A stretch of DNA of 47,349 nucleotides from Roseovarius sp. (GCA_029212365.1 JARGOC010000029.1:1-47349), one strand, 5' to 3'. Shown: positions 24,192 through 33,082, numbered from the stretch's first letter. Made by a program: numbers and translations. Notes: generated by a model from the sequence alone, not told the origin.

Positions 24192-24922
24192 GGGTTTGTT
24201 CCTTCCAGTCGAGCGACCACCGCCATGACGCGGGCCACATGATTTTGGGTTTCTCGGTAAGGGGGGATGCCGTTGTACTGCTTCACGGCGTCGGGGCCAG
24301 CGTTGTAGGCTGCCAACGCAAGACGCGGATCGCCGAACAACTCCAGCATCGTTGCAAGATAGCGTGCCGAACCGTCAAGGTTTTGAAGGGGATCGCGGGG
24401 ATCGACGCCAAGATCGCGGGCCGTGGCTGGCATCAACTGACCTAGGCCAATGGCACCAGCGCTGGAAACTGCATTCTGGCGGTACGCGCTTTCAATTTCA
24501 ATGTTGGCGCGGAAGAGGACGAGCCAGTCTGAAACCGAAAGTCCCGCGCTGCGCAAACCGGCATGGCTGCCATAACGTAGCGCTGTGGTCTCAATCGCCA
24601 AAAGAACGTCTGCGCGGGGCAGGGGAGCACGCGCCGCGATGGCCGCAATGCGGGTTTCTTCTGTTGCGGCGGCAGCATTAGGTTCGTCAAAGATTGCGAG
24701 CGCATCGGTCGCCGAGCCTTGACCCAAGCCGTCGTTGTAGTTCCGAGCAAAGCTATTTTGGGATTGGGTGGCGGTCAGCGAGCCGTCGCTCTCCATGACC
24801 AGAACCATTTGGGCTGCTGCGGGTAGAGCAAACAGCCAAAAGAAGAGAAGGCTAGTCGCTGCTGCCTTCGTTGCGGCTAGCGAGTTTGTGAGTTGTTCGC
24901 TGGCCCTCTTCGAGCGGAACAT
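24188..24922 (-). CDS. virB1: VirB1-like lytic transglycosylase
   Basis: A 244-residue exported SLT-domain protein. The signal peptide hydrophobic core is TSLLFFWLFALPAAA. The catalytic Glu is in RANIEIESAYRQNAVS, with GAIGLGQLMPATARDLG and LALAAYNAGPDAVKQY completing the SLT signature. It loosens peptidoglycan for the transport channel. The ATG at 24922 lies inside the upstream gene; a longer frame to 25180 would cover most of that gene and is not credible. It is a second transglycosylase besides the chimera at 19954. Confidence 0.9.
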   Translation of the reverse strand: MFRSKRASEQLTNSLAATKAAATSLLFFWLFALPAAAQMVLVMESDGSLTATQSQNSFARNYNDGLGQGSATDALAIFDEPNAAAATEETRIAAIAARAPLPRADVLLAIETTALRYGSHAGLRSAGLSVSDWLVLFRANIEIESAYRQNAVSSAGAIGLGQLMPATARDLGVDPRDPLQNLDGSARYLATMLELFGDPRLALAAYNAGPDAVKQYNGIPPYRETQNHVARVMAVVARLEGTNP

Positions 24923-25217
24923 CGGCGTGGGAGAAGCCGATGCCAACGAGGAAAGACACAACACCCGTGATGGTTTTGAATTCGCGGATTTTGATATCGT
25001 TGTGTGTTGTGCGGGTTCGAGCCGTGACCAGTAGCTTTTCCACGCCCTCGTCACTGACGGCGCGCATGATCCAGACCCCATAATAGCTGGGGCCTTTCTT
25101 GTGCGCAGATTCCTGGCACAAGATCTCGGTGCTATAGCCGCTTTCCACGAGTTCGCGGAATCTAGCCTCGGTGACCACATTTGGTGCTTCTATTTCCCAG
25201 TTCATGGCCCGGATCAC
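24852..25217 (-). CDS. First ORF of the T4SS operon, unknown function
   Basis: A 121-residue soluble protein without signal peptide. Recognisable pieces are ATILCQESAHKKGPSYYG-like EILCQESAHKKGPSYYGVW, then LLVTARTRTTHNDIKIREFK, and an acidic/basic tail. No family is recognised. The start is GTG 25217 or ATG 25205. It opens the operon and overlaps the VirB1-like gene by 71 nt. Being first and cytosolic, a regulatory or chaperone role is possible, but nothing in the sequence proves it. Confidence 0.65.
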   Translation of the reverse strand: MIRAMNWEIEAPNVVTEARFRELVESGYSTEILCQESAHKKGPSYYGVWIMRAVSDEGVEKLLVTARTRTTHNDIKIREFKTITGVVSFLVGIGFSHADVPLEEGQRTTHKLASRNEGSSD

Positions 25218-25346
25218 GCTTTCTTTAGAGACGCAACGCTAGGCATTCCTACTTGAAGCCCAGAGATACGATAGTATATAATTGTCCGCAAGGTATATTT
25301 ATGCGCTGCGGCTGTACTGTGGTTGCGCACCCATTAGGCATGTGAA

Positions 25347-25736
25347 GTGAGTATATTCAAGGTTTCATGGGGTTTGAGAAACCTCCGGTTGTGCGACTCT
25401 ACCGTTGCGTGGGGCGTCGTCTTGGCTGTCGCTCTGTTTATCAAGGCAGGGGCCGAAACTTGCCTTGCGCCCATACGCCCCTATGTTCCGAGTGACCCAA
25501 ATGTGGCGCGGGAGTTTCGAGACATCGTTCGTCAAGATTTCGAGTTCTACGTACACAACGTTCAGAAATACTTTCGTTGTTTGGATGGAGAACGTGCCAG
25601 GGCGTTTGACGAGCATGTGATGTCAGTCAGCAATATCAGATTTTCTTGGAGCGCGACTTGCAATGATGGTCCTCGAAACTTCAGCCTAGGTGGGAGCATC
25701 GGAGTCAAGCTCTTAGAATATCTAAATTTTAGATAA
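25347..25736 (+). CDS. Small exported protein next to the T4SS operon
   Basis: A 129-residue protein with a GTG start. A signal-peptide-like segment (STVAWGVVLAVALFIKAGAE) is followed by CLAPIRPYVPSDPNVAREF, a helical stretch with FEFYVHNVQKYFRCLDGERA, and a Cys near the end. Three or four cysteines in the mature part suggest disulfides. No family recognised. It is divergent from the T4SS operon across a 129-bp intergenic region and precedes the XRE regulator by 42 bp, so it may be in its regulon. Confidence 0.65.
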   Translation: MSIFKVSWGLRNLRLCDSTVAWGVVLAVALFIKAGAETCLAPIRPYVPSDPNVAREFRDIVRQDFEFYVHNVQKYFRCLDGERARAFDEHVMSVSNIRFSWSATCNDGPRNFSLGGSIGVKLLEYLNFR

Positions 25737-25776
25737 TCTATATTCTAGATTAACGCAGTCACAAGAGGTTTGTGAC
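25735..25776. promoter_or_regulatory. Two inverted repeats upstream of the XRE gene
   Basis: AATCTA/TAGATT (25735-25740, 25746-25751) and GTCACAA/TTGTGAC (25758-25764, 25770-25776) are perfect inverted repeats with 5-nt loops. The second ends 2 nt before the GTG start and encloses the Shine-Dalgarno AGAGG, so it could be an autoregulatory operator or an mRNA hairpin hiding the ribosome site. Confidence 0.6.
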
Positions 25777-25778
25777 GC

Positions 25779-26036
25779 GTGGCAAAAACAATCAGAAGTC
25801 CTGGACATGAAGCCTTGCGCGACGCATTGATTGTTGCGAGGAAAACTGCTGGCTTGACGCAGGCTGAGCTTGCCGAGAAGCTAAAATGCCATCAGTCGTT
25901 CGTTGCGCGGATCGAAAGTGGAGAGCGAAGGATCGATGTCATCGAGTTGATCGTACTGGCGCGCGCTAAGAATGCTAACGCGGCCAAACTGCTAGTCAGG
26001 GCAGAAGGTGCTACCGAACAAGATCACAGGATCTGA
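25779..26036 (+). CDS. XRE-family helix-turn-helix regulator
   Basis: An 85-residue protein with a Cro/C1-type HTH at about residues 12-65: [20 protein letters not shown] and [20 protein letters not shown]. No second domain. The GTG start has AGAGG 10 nt upstream. Small XRE proteins beside conjugation clusters often control transfer genes; this is inferred from context only. The 126 bp after it, up to 26162, hold no gene. Confidence 0.9.
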   Translation: MAKTIRSPGHEALRDALIVARKTAGLTQAELAEKLKCHQSFVARIESGERRIDVIELIVLARAKNANAAKLLVRAEGATEQDHRI

Positions 26037-26162
26037 TGCCGTGACTGCCGTGAGTATGCAGAACAGTGCGGAAGGGTTGTAAGAGCCAGCAGTCTTCATC
26101 TCAATGACCGAGGTTCTCATCAGAGAATTCCAGTATGAAGCGCCAAGTTCGTACCGCTTTGT

Positions 26163-26906
26163 TTAATAGTTCACCTGTTCAAACCCATAGTTGCCCGCAT
26201 AATCCCGCCACTCGACGAAAACTGACCGGTGGTAAATGCTAGGGCAATTCTGACCCCATCTATCGAGACCGATATGCGCTTCAGGTAAGGCCGTTGGCGA
26301 AGATCGCGCCCAGGAAAAGTCGCCTTGCATCCCGTAGGTCCCCAACCTGATATTCGCACTTCGATTGCAATCGTCATCACGCCCAGATTCATGCTGGCGG
26401 GCATAGCGTACGTCATAAACGCGGATTGAGCGGACAAAATTGAACTCAGGCCCACTGATATCAATGTCGGCCCGATCTTGAACCAGACGCCATGCAAGAT
26501 CAGTTGGCGGAAGAAGAGGTTCAACAGCGCCGCGGCGGAGCAACGCGGGCAAAGTCATGTTGCCTTCGCTCGGCGATACTTTGGGAAAGCTTTGGGGCAG
26601 GAGACTTGGGTCATCGAACAGAATGTCGAAGAAGCGAGGCCTGATGTCAGTTCCATGTTGATGTGAAGCGCCGATCGGACAGCGCCAGATTTGAAGTGGT
26701 GGTTCGACGGGCCAAGGTGTGATCCGGCGGATGAACTCAGCCCGCGCGCGCGTGCAGGGAACGGAAGCCGGCCATCCGCCGGAAAGACAGAGCAGTATGG
26801 CGCAATCGATCTGGTAAGTTTGAGCAGTAGCCTTGCTGGTTGTTAGGATGACTGACATGGCTGCGACAATGGCTGTGAATGCGAGACGGGCAAATAGATG
26901 GGGCAT
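26163..26906 (-). CDS. Exported Cys-containing protein near the T4SS, unknown
   Basis: A 247-residue protein. The start at 26906 is chosen because it gives a normal signal peptide (LAFTAIVAAMSVILTTSKATA, cleavage at AQ). The mature start YQIDCAILLCLSGGWPASVP has a Cys-x4-Cys pattern and is followed by PCTRARAEFIRRITPWPVEP. I recognise this opening as recurring in uncharacterised proteins near alphaproteobacterial conjugation genes, from memory only. It may be a periplasmic accessory of the secretion system. Confidence 0.65.
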   Translation of the reverse strand: MPHLFARLAFTAIVAAMSVILTTSKATAQTYQIDCAILLCLSGGWPASVPCTRARAEFIRRITPWPVEPPLQIWRCPIGASHQHGTDIRPRFFDILFDDPSLLPQSFPKVSPSEGNMTLPALLRRGAVEPLLPPTDLAWRLVQDRADIDISGPEFNFVRSIRVYDVRYARQHESGRDDDCNRSANIRLGTYGMQGDFSWARSSPTALPEAHIGLDRWGQNCPSIYHRSVFVEWRDYAGNYGFEQVNY

Positions 26907-27009
26907 GATAGGTATCCAGTGGAAAGCAAGCTCTCGCCGATCTTGCGTCAATAATATATTATTGTCACGCAAAATAAATATGAAAATGCATATAGGTGGG
27001 AGTGAGACC

Positions 27010-27261
27010 TCATGATGAGTCTTTGTCGCGGTTGGTAGATAGCGCTTCCAGAAGAGCCGTAACATGGCTTACGGTCACTGCCTTGGCTCTTGCCAAGATG
27101 TCGGGGCGAAGCGGCGGATCGATCTGTGTGGCTTCGCGATGCCCATCAATCCATAGGATAGATACCTCGGAATTATTCCAAAAGTAGACCCACCCGATGG
27201 TTCTTCCGTCAGCACTCAGTAACCGGGCGACCGGCTCCGCTTCTTCCTTAACTTGTTTCAC
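27010..27261 (-). CDS. Small cytosolic protein, unknown function
   Basis: An 83-residue protein with no signal peptide. It has a strand-rich first half (PVARLLSADGRTIGWVYFWN, VSILWIDG) and a helical end (PDILARAKAVTVSHVTALLE). No family recognised. It lies 103 bp upstream of the exported protein at 26163 on the same strand and could be expressed with it. Confidence 0.5.
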   Translation of the reverse strand: MKQVKEEAEPVARLLSADGRTIGWVYFWNNSEVSILWIDGHREATQIDPPLRPDILARAKAVTVSHVTALLEALSTNRDKDSS

Positions 27262-27493
27262 TATCTACACGTCTTCCAGGCTCGTTGATGAAGCATTATT
27301 ACGACAATTTCGGGTGGCTAGTTCCTCGTTGAGTCTCCAAAAGGACCCGCCGCTAAAATGTGAACTAGGCTTGAAAATACAGGTAAGAATCCGTTTGGGT
27401 CAAAGGCTGATTCGTTGCGAACGTCTATATACTAGGAAAGATGCGGCGCCGAGCTGGTGGTGCCGCGAGGATGCTTGTTTGAAAGGAGGTAAC

Positions 27494-27646
27494 ATGCGTT
27501 TCCTACCAACCGTTGACACGAGGCCATCTCGCCGTGACTCGCTGATTATTGAGAATTATGTAGTGATCGTGTGCAGAAGATGTCGGGCAAGCGTGGTTTG
27601 GCAAGACCCGAACCATGGAGCCAACCGGCAAGCGCTCAAACCATGA
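27494..27646 (+). CDS. Possible 50-residue ORF with strong ribosome site
   Basis: AAAGGAGGT (27482-27490) is followed 3 nt later by ATG and a 50-codon frame beginning MRFLPTVDTRPSRRDSLIIE. Most of it is antisense to the 3' end of the aldolase-family gene at 27503. The match to the anti-Shine-Dalgarno sequence is nearly complete, which is rare by chance, but no homology is known and codon constraint comes from the opposite strand. Low confidence as a gene. Confidence 0.25.
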   Translation: MRFLPTVDTRPSRRDSLIIENYVVIVCRRCRASVVWQDPNHGANRQALKP

Positions 27647-28630
27647 CTCGTCCGAAATTGGCACCGTCCCGTGTTCTTGGTGTACCGTTGAAACATTCAA
27701 TCCGCCAAGTCGTTCCATGGTCGCTGCATCACAAATGTACCCATAACCGACGTCAGGTCGGTAGGTGTTAGCACTTTGATCCTTTGACAAAGCAAATGCG
27801 CCGGCGTCGATTGTTAGAACACCGGCGCGACGATTGTGCCCAACCACAGTTGCCAAAACTGAAATTGCGATGTCCTCAATGCGGCAAATGCCGCGGGAAT
27901 ATTGTGCAAGGTCAAAGAATACATAAACACCGCACCGCATTTCAGTCAGGCCCTCAAAACTTTGACCGTGAAGAAACGTTGGTGTCGACCCGGCACTGAC
28001 AATCTCGCACGGGATACCTACTTCCCTCAGAACCTGGGAAGCCCCGACCACTGACGTCCTTTCGTCTTCCGCTATTTCTATGATCCGATCAATCTTATCG
28101 GTACCGTAGGAATGTCCGGCATGGGTCATGACTCCCCTAAGCTGAATATTGGGTGCGTCGACAAGAATGCGCGCAATTTCCAACACCTTCGGATCATCAC
28201 TGGCAATCCCGCCTCGGTGCTCGCCGCAGTCAATCTCAATAAGAAAGTCGAATGCACAGCCAGTTCGTTTGGAGTACTCAACGGCGGTTTCTGCGACACT
28301 CAGGCAATCCAAGATTAGCAAAATGTTCTGCTTCACGTCGTCCTGAATCTGACGAACGTAGTCGAACTTGTTTGGGGTGATACCGACGGCATAAAGTACG
28401 TCTGAAAACCCTTCCTTAGCAAAATATTCCGCCTCCTTTAGCGTGGAGACCGTGACTGACGACATGCGCCCGCCCGTTGCCACGCGCGCGACCTCGGCAG
28501 ATTTAGAGGTTTTTAGATGTGGCCGAAGAAGGATTCCTTGTTGCTGCGCGCGCTGGCGAAACCGACTTGCATTTTGTTCCAAACGGTCAAGGTCGAGGAT
28601 AAGTTTCGGTGTTTCCAGTGATGCAATCAT
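27503..28630 (-). CDS. D-threonine aldolase/D-hydroxyaspartate-enzyme family (PLP)
   Basis: A 375-residue fold-type III PLP enzyme (alanine-racemase N-terminal barrel). It opens LETPKLILDLDRLEQNA. The PLP lysine is in RPHLKTSKS. The C-terminal metal motif PNHACPTSSAHD matches the His-x-Cys zinc site of the D-threonine aldolase/D-serine dehydratase family. Members cleave D-threonine or D-3-hydroxyaspartate, or dehydrate D-serine or D-threo-3-hydroxyaspartate. With malate synthase upstream, a glyoxylate-releasing aldolase is the favoured reading. The ATG at 28630 fits the family start better than 28669. Confidence 0.88.
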   Translation of the reverse strand: MIASLETPKLILDLDRLEQNASRFRQRAQQQGILLRPHLKTSKSAEVARVATGGRMSSVTVSTLKEAEYFAKEGFSDVLYAVGITPNKFDYVRQIQDDVKQNILLILDCLSVAETAVEYSKRTGCAFDFLIEIDCGEHRGGIASDDPKVLEIARILVDAPNIQLRGVMTHAGHSYGTDKIDRIIEIAEDERTSVVGASQVLREVGIPCEIVSAGSTPTFLHGQSFEGLTEMRCGVYVFFDLAQYSRGICRIEDIAISVLATVVGHNRRAGVLTIDAGAFALSKDQSANTYRPDVGYGYICDAATMERLGGLNVSTVHQEHGTVPISDESWFERLPVGSMVRVLPNHACPTSSAHDHYIILNNQRVTARWPRVNGW

Positions 28631-28778
28631 AATGATGTCATTCCAGGCCTTTTGTGGGTCACAATGCATGGCAGCAGGTTAGATATTTTTGTCAAGCTCC
28701 TGCAGCGCCAGAGGCCAAAAGTCTTGTCTTTCAACACGTTGGAAAATACAGGAATGGTTCACCGCATTCGACTTTGAA

Positions 28779-29216
28779 TCATTCCACAGTCAGATTGTTG
28801 ACACTCAGAAACTTTTTTACGCCAGCATTGGCACACTCAAGGTCTTGAGCCGGGGTACCTGAGCTCAACCCAATAGCACCAACGACTTCGCCGTTGACCG
28901 AGATTGGCAACCCGCCTCCGACCACCACCAAGCGACCGCCTATGGTCGAATTGATCCCATAAGCAGGCTTTCCGGGTTGACTGACTTCGCCATATTCATG
29001 TGTGGCTTTGCGTGCTCCTGCGGCGGTGTACGCTTTGTCGACCGCAATATGACAGGACGTAATCTTACCACCATCCATTCGCTCAAACGCGACCAAGTTA
29101 CCGCTTTCATCGGCAATGGCGATGCACATTGGAACTCCGATTTCACGCGCTTTCTCGCGGGCTCCGTCGATCAACACGAGGGCGTCTGCATGATCGATTC
29201 TTGTCAATTTCATCAT
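28779..29216 (-). CDS. glcG: GlcG/HbpS-family protein
   Basis: A 145-residue protein of the HbpS/GlcG family. IAIADESGNLVAFERMDGG, DKAYTAAGARKAT and GRLVVVGGGLPI are the conserved elements. HbpS binds heme in Streptomyces; GlcG in glycolate operons has no settled role. It lies 14 bp after malate synthase, the same linkage found in E. coli glc genes (glcG-glcB), supporting a role in glyoxylate metabolism. Confidence 0.9.
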   Translation of the reverse strand: MMKLTRIDHADALVLIDGAREKAREIGVPMCIAIADESGNLVAFERMDGGKITSCHIAVDKAYTAAGARKATHEYGEVSQPGKPAYGINSTIGGRLVVVGGGLPISVNGEVVGAIGLSSGTPAQDLECANAGVKKFLSVNNLTVE

Positions 29217-29230
29217 AGTAGCTGTCTTTC

Positions 29231-31402
29231 TTAATTGCGCGCGGATTTGGCTAGTTTTCTGTAGTGGTGCAAAATCGGTTCAGTGTAGCCGCTGGGTTGA
29301 TCCACACCTTTGAAGATAAGCTCGCTGGCCGCTCGAAATGCCAAGTTTTCTTCTAGGTTGTCTGTCATTGCGACGTAGTTTGGATCATGGCTGTTCTGCA
29401 GATCCACTTTCGCGGCCATCGATTGAAGCGCGTCACGCACATCTTTTTCTGTACATATTCCGTGATGAAGCCAATTCGCGACGTGCTGTGCAGAAATTCG
29501 CAAAGTCGCCCGGTCTTCCATCAATGGTGTGTTGTTGATGTCGGGAACTTTCGAACAGCCGACACCGGAATCAATCCATCTCACGACATACCCCAATATC
29601 GATTGGCAATTGTTGTGCAACTCCCGCGTCACGTCCGATTCTGAAAGATTTCTATCTTTGAGCACCGGAGGCGTCAGGATCTCATCCAATGACGCGGAAG
29701 TACGTTTGGAAATCTGCGTTTGATTGGCCGCCACATTTTCTGCGTGATAATGCAATGCATGAAGTACGGCAGCCGTCGGGGACGGAACCCAAGCGGTGCT
29801 CGCTCCTGCTTGTGGGTGGTTCACTTTCTCCTGAAGCATTGCAGCCATGTCATCTGGCTGTGCCCACATGCCCTTGCCGATTTGAGCGCCCCCAGACATG
29901 CCAGTCGCCAAACCAACATCTACATTGTTGTTTTCGTAGGCGGCCAACCACCTTTGTTGTTTCATTTGGGCTTTCAACACCATCGGGCCTAAGCGCATTG
30001 AAGTATGTATCTCATCTCCCGTGCGATCCAAAAATCCTGTATTTATGAAAACAACCCTGTCTTTCACGGCTCGAATTGTCTCGCTCAAGTTCACACTTGT
30101 TCGACGTTCTTCGTCCATGATGCCAATTTTTACCGTATGACGCTCAAGTCCAAATGCATCCTCCACGAAGTTGAAGAGATCATCGCTCAACGCGGCTTCT
30201 TCCGGTCCATGCATTTTGGGTTTGACGATGTAGATGCTGCCGGTGCGACTGTTTCGCGGTCCTTGTGTCTTCTCTACGTCGTGCAATGCACAGAGTATTG
30301 TTATCATCGCGTCGAGAAACCCCTCGGGTGTTTCGGCGCCCTTTGCGCTAAGCACCGCATCTGTGGTCATCAAGTGGCCGACATTTCGAACCAACATCAT
30401 ACTGCGCCCAGTGAGTGAAATCGGCTCCGAACCAGTGTACGTTCGGTCTGCAGCGAGACGGCGCGAGAATGGCTTGCCGTTTTTGATGACTTCCTGAACA
30501 AGATCCCCTTTCATTAGGCCCAACCAATTTCTGTAGGCCTGCACCTTGTCCTCGGCATCCACCGTAGCAACGGAGTCTTCTAGGTCTTGAATTGTGCTGA
30601 GGGCTGATTCGAGTACGACATCTTTCACGCCGGCTGCTGAAGTAGTCCCTATTGGATGCGTGCGATCAATCTCAATTTCGATATGCAAGCCATTGTGAAT
30701 AAACAGAAGGGTTGTCTGAGACATAGCCTTCGAATAGCCAAGATACTGGCCTTGATCAGCAAGTGCCGTATTGGATCCGTTTGCCAGGTGAACGACAAGG
30801 CGGTTTTCGCTTACACTGTAGTCAGTGACTTCGGTATGCTTGCCCGTGGCCAAGGGGATGGCTTGATCGAGAAACTCCGCGACACGAGCCACAACGGCCA
30901 CACCACGCAATGGATTATACTCATCCCGAGGTGCAAGAACAGCGTTTCGCGGTATTGCATCAGTCCCATAAAATGCATCATAGAGACTGCCCCATCGCGC
31001 ATTGGCAGCGTTGATGGCAAAGCGTGCATTTGTGACAGGAACGACCAACTGAGGGCCAGCCGTTTTACCGAGCTCAGCGTCCACGTTTTTAGTTGCGATT
31101 TTGAAATCTTCTCCGACTGGGACAAGATATCCAATCTGCAGAAGAAACGACTTGTAACTCTCAAGATTAAAGGGTGTATCGCCCGCGTCTTCGTGCCACC
31201 TGTCGATCTTAGTTTGCAACATGTATCGCTTTTTCAGAAGCCTCCGGTTTTCAGGCTCGAGCGCGCTGATGAGGCTGGAATAGGATCTCCAGAACTGATC
31301 AATCGACACGGACAGGCCCACGAGAACCTCCCCTTCTATGAAATCCGCGAGGCTTTCTGCGACCATGAGGTCGCTTCTTTTGACGTAGTTTTCCAGCATC
31401 AT
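29231..31402 (-). CDS. glcB: Malate synthase G
   Basis: A 723-residue enzyme condensing glyoxylate and acetyl-CoA to malate. The full length matches the G isoform. Landmarks: RNVGHLMTTDAVL, KMHGPEEAALSDDLFNFVED, LERHTVKIGIMDEERRTS (active-site region), FINTGFLDRTGDEIHTSMRLG written here as FINTGFLDRTGDEIHTS, and SKVPDINNTPLMEDRATLR with the catalytic Asp of MEDRATLR. It is a sink for glyoxylate. Its place in this cluster implies that a neighbouring enzyme makes glyoxylate. Either ATG (31402 or 31399) could be used. Confidence 0.97.
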   Translation of the reverse strand: MMLENYVKRSDLMVAESLADFIEGEVLVGLSVSIDQFWRSYSSLISALEPENRRLLKKRYMLQTKIDRWHEDAGDTPFNLESYKSFLLQIGYLVPVGEDFKIATKNVDAELGKTAGPQLVVPVTNARFAINAANARWGSLYDAFYGTDAIPRNAVLAPRDEYNPLRGVAVVARVAEFLDQAIPLATGKHTEVTDYSVSENRLVVHLANGSNTALADQGQYLGYSKAMSQTTLLFIHNGLHIEIEIDRTHPIGTTSAAGVKDVVLESALSTIQDLEDSVATVDAEDKVQAYRNWLGLMKGDLVQEVIKNGKPFSRRLAADRTYTGSEPISLTGRSMMLVRNVGHLMTTDAVLSAKGAETPEGFLDAMITILCALHDVEKTQGPRNSRTGSIYIVKPKMHGPEEAALSDDLFNFVEDAFGLERHTVKIGIMDEERRTSVNLSETIRAVKDRVVFINTGFLDRTGDEIHTSMRLGPMVLKAQMKQQRWLAAYENNNVDVGLATGMSGGAQIGKGMWAQPDDMAAMLQEKVNHPQAGASTAWVPSPTAAVLHALHYHAENVAANQTQISKRTSASLDEILTPPVLKDRNLSESDVTRELHNNCQSILGYVVRWIDSGVGCSKVPDINNTPLMEDRATLRISAQHVANWLHHGICTEKDVRDALQSMAAKVDLQNSHDPNYVAMTDNLEENLAFRAASELIFKGVDQPSGYTEPILHHYRKLAKSARN

Positions 31403-31438
31403 TGCCCTACTTTTCTTGGATTAAGGTGGCGCTGTTGA

Positions 31439-32335
31439 TCAGGCGGTTTGAAACTGGGTGTTTTGCAGTCGCGAGAGCAAGATCGCCTGCTGCTCACTCT
31501 GAAGTTCAACGAGCGGTGGCCGCATCCGACGCCAACCTTCATCGCCAGTAAGTAGGGAAACACTATGTTTGACGGCAGATACGAGCGGCAGCCCATCAAA
31601 AACCCCACGAATTGCTACAGCGGCCTCAAGAATGCTCTCGTCGCCTGTTTCGAGTGCACGCGCACAAATAGCGGCATTCAGATTTGTGGTTGCCGAGATA
31701 CAGCCTGCATACCCCGCTTCTTTCCCGATAAATAAGGAAGCTTCATTGCTCGGACACACTCTGAAACCTTCAGAGAGTGCAGCCGCCGCATTACAATATT
31801 CAAGGTCACTTGAGGAATCTTTTAACCCCACAATTCGACCGGGGTGCTGCTCAATAATACCCTTCAATAGCTCGATCCCATACGGAACGGCTGACATTGC
31901 TGGAAAGTGATAGAGTGAGATGGGGATGCCGCTGTCTGATGTCGCTTCAACGATTTGGCCGACATAGGCCATAACGCCTTCGTCTGAGACGTTCTTATAA
32001 TAGAACGGCGGCAACACCAGCGCGCCAGCAAAACCAAGCGAGCCGGCTTGGCGCGTTAGAGCGATTGCGTCAGTTACAGCACTCGCTCCGGTACCAACAA
32101 TCATGCGCTCCAATGGCAAACCCGACGACGCGATGCATTCCATAAGGGTCAGCCGCTCTTCGGTAGATAACGAAGTAGCTTCGCCCGTCGTGCCCATAAT
32201 GTTGAGACCGTCGCACCCATTGGCCAGCAGATTTTCGGCAAATTCGAGATAGGCAGTAGTATTAATTGAACCGTCATCAGAAAATGGGGTTGGGATGGCT
32301 GCGATGATGCCTGAAGGCATTTGAGTTTGTTCCAT
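31439..32335 (-). CDS. DapA-family aldolase/lyase
   Basis: A 298-residue (beta/alpha)8 class I aldolase. The carboxylate loop GTTGE, the Tyr of SLYHFP and the Schiff-base Lys of GLKDSS are present. The Arg that true dihydrodipicolinate synthases carry shortly after that Tyr (as in NVPSRT) is absent here (YHFPAMSAVPY), so a lysine-biosynthesis role is unlikely. Relatives act on 2-keto acids, for example 4-hydroxy-2-oxoglutarate (yielding glyoxylate plus pyruvate) or sugar acids. Next to malate synthase, a glyoxylate-forming or pyruvate-forming aldolase is plausible. Confidence 0.85.
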   Translation of the reverse strand: MEQTQMPSGIIAAIPTPFSDDGSINTTAYLEFAENLLANGCDGLNIMGTTGEATSLSTEERLTLMECIASSGLPLERMIVGTGASAVTDAIALTRQAGSLGFAGALVLPPFYYKNVSDEGVMAYVGQIVEATSDSGIPISLYHFPAMSAVPYGIELLKGIIEQHPGRIVGLKDSSSDLEYCNAAAALSEGFRVCPSNEASLFIGKEAGYAGCISATTNLNAAICARALETGDESILEAAVAIRGVFDGLPLVSAVKHSVSLLTGDEGWRRMRPPLVELQSEQQAILLSRLQNTQFQTA

Positions 32336-32353
32336 ATCGGTGTCTTTCTGAGT

Positions 32354-33082
32354 TTAGTGTGTAAGGATGCGCGACAAGAATTCCTTAGTGCGCTGGTCTT
32401 TTGGGGATTTGAAGAATTCAGTTTTGGGCAAATCCTCGAGGATGTGCCCTTCGTCCATAAAGACCACACGATCAGCGACCTTCTTGGCAAAACCCATTTC
32501 GTGGGTGACAACCATCATGGTCATTCCGTCGCTCGCAAGTTCGACCATCACGTCCAAAACTTCATTGATCATTTCAGGATCAAGAGCTGAAGTTGGCTCG
32601 TCAAACAGCATTGCAATTGGATCCATTGCCAACGCGCGAGCAATCGCGACCCGCTGCTGCTGTCCACCTGAAAGTTGCGCCGGGTATTTTTCGGCCTGCT
32701 CAGACAGCCCAACGCGCTTCAGCAGTTCCATGCTCCGCGCGTCAGCTTCTTCGGCGCTTCGATTTAGCACCTTCTTTTGTGCCAATCCGATATTCTCCAA
32801 GATGGAGATATGTGGAAATAGCTCATAGTTCTGGAACACCATTCCGATCTTTGATCGTAGCTTGGGCAAGTCGGTCTTCTTTTCACCAACTGAAGTCCCA
32901 TCAACATGAATATTGCCATCTTGGAAGGGTTCCAGACCGTTGACGCACTTAATGAGCGTGCTTTTGCCCGACCCTGATGGGCCACAGACAACGACAACCT
33001 CCCCTTTTAAGACCTGTGTAGTGCAATTTTTCAAAACCTGGAACGCGCCATAGTTTTTGCCGAGGTTTTCTATCTGGATCAT
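32354..33082 (-). CDS. gltL: Glutamate/aspartate ABC transporter ATPase
   Basis: A 242-residue polar-amino-acid ABC ATPase. Walker [11 protein letters not shown]-loop [10 protein letters not shown], signature [15 protein letters not shown], Walker [15 protein letters not shown] and H-loop VTHEM are intact. The start at 33082 overlaps the end of gltK (ATGA). It energises uptake by the permeases at 33079-34462. Confidence 0.95.
   Translation of the reverse strand: MIQIENLGKNYGAFQVLKNCTTQVLKGEVVVVCGPSGSGKSTLIKCVNGLEPFQDGNIHVDGTSVGEKKTDLPKLRSKIGMVFQNYELFPHISILENIGLAQKKVLNRSAEEADARSMELLKRVGLSEQAEKYPAQLSGGQQQRVAIARALAMDPIAMLFDEPTSALDPEMINEVLDVMVELASDGMTMMVVTHEMGFAKKVADRVVFMDEGHILEDLPKTEFFKSPKDQRTKEFLSRILTH

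Noticed and set aside
24923..25180. 86-residue N-terminal extension of the VirB1-like protein
   Set aside because: It is read in another frame through the upstream coupled gene and would hide the signal peptide.
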